Source: Alphaproteobacteria bacterium (GTDB taxonomy: Bacteria > Pseudomonadota > Alphaproteobacteria > DAOWDM01). From it: a stretch of 5,059 nt of DNA. Both the position numbers and the translations under genes were made by a program. The stretch spans positions 1 to 5,059 of the forward strand of contig DAOWDM010000054.1 of assembly GCA_030639035.1 (NCBI GenBank). The letters are read 5' to 3'. The number at the start of each line of letters is the position of its first letter. Position 1 is the stretch's first letter. Below, one piece after another: positions 4,894 through 5,059 of the stretch. The notes beneath the pieces are model-generated. The model worked only from the letters and a program-made list of their open reading frames with translations, had not been told where the DNA came from and ran no database searches.

Positions 4894-5059
4894 TATTTCT
4901 TTGCCTTATCCATATACGTTTGAATTTCTTTAATTAAGAGGCTATCTTTTGATTCTAGCTCTAATTTTTTAATGTCCATTCCTTTTCTGATTAGCCCTCC
5001 AAACGCTTCCTCAAGAAAAGAAGAACCATAAGGTGCTGTTCCATCAAAACAAACAATAA
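4893..5059 (-). CDS. STAS-like (DUF4325) protein, C-terminal part
   Basis: Only the last 54 codons and the TAA stop (4895-4893) are inside the window; the gene begins beyond the right edge. The visible part reads IVCFDGTAPYGSSFLEEAFG and on, then ends in a Lys-rich helix (IKEIQTYMDKAKK). The pattern hydrophobic strand, D-G-T, S-S-F-L-E-E-A-F-G-G-L is characteristic of the STAS-like DUF4325 family (PF14213). From general knowledge, members occur beside or fused to GHKL-type ATPases, as in anti-sigma factor switches, and in accessory gene clusters. The coupled downstream gene is the 149-aa membrane protein. Whether an ATPase or HTH gene precedes it cannot be seen. The family call rests on a short motif. 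Confidence 0.65.
   Translation of the reverse strand, partial: IVCFDGTAPYGSSFLEEAFGGLIRKGMDIKKLELESKDSLLIKEIQTYMDKAKK

Overview
The window is AT-rich bacterial DNA, and almost every gene lies on the minus strand. The best guess is an alphaproteobacterium. The HAD hydrolase matches a class IIA family I know mainly from Alphaproteobacteria, and it sits beside a class 2 dihydroorotate dehydrogenase-like gene. The lysis genes (a GTA-type three-helix holin and a SleB-like hydrolase without a signal peptide) are typical of alphaproteobacterial prophages and gene transfer agents. The species cannot be named from this sequence.

Left part (1-2391). A Panacea/SocA-type antitoxin gene (303 to beyond the left edge) is followed rightwards by a two-gene minus-strand operon. 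In transcription order this is a PyrD-family protein (2391-1276) and, 8 nt later, a class IIA HAD-family protein (1267-398), ending in a likely intrinsic terminator at 430-391. Both proteins are full length with open frames. Both lack residues that catalysis needs: the PyrD homologue has Asn in place of the catalytic Ser and several changed substrate contacts, and the HAD protein has Gly in place of the nucleophilic Asp. This is the strongest anomaly in the window.

Middle (2392-2871). A 291-bp non-coding stretch holds the probable pyrD promoter, an 18-bp imperfect direct repeat spaced 52 bp apart, and small inverted repeats. It is followed by a 62-codon plus-strand ORF whose stop codon overlaps the stop of the convergent holin gene.

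Right part (2868-5059). This is a phage-type lysis cassette read leftwards: a 99-aa membrane-anchored coiled-coil protein, a SleB-like cell wall hydrolase (coupled by a 1-nt stop/start overlap), then a 3TM holin with a Met-Lys-Met double start. A cluster of three related palindromic repeats (3449-3572) separates hydrolase and holin. Upstream of the cassette is a second coupled pair: the C-terminal end of a STAS-like (DUF4325) protein and a 149-aa single-pass membrane protein of unknown function. A strong minus-strand terminator lies between this pair and the lysis genes, ending only 13 nt before the first lysis start codon. Lysis expression therefore probably depends on readthrough or antitermination. 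The STAS-like/membrane pair may be phage cargo; its function is unknown.
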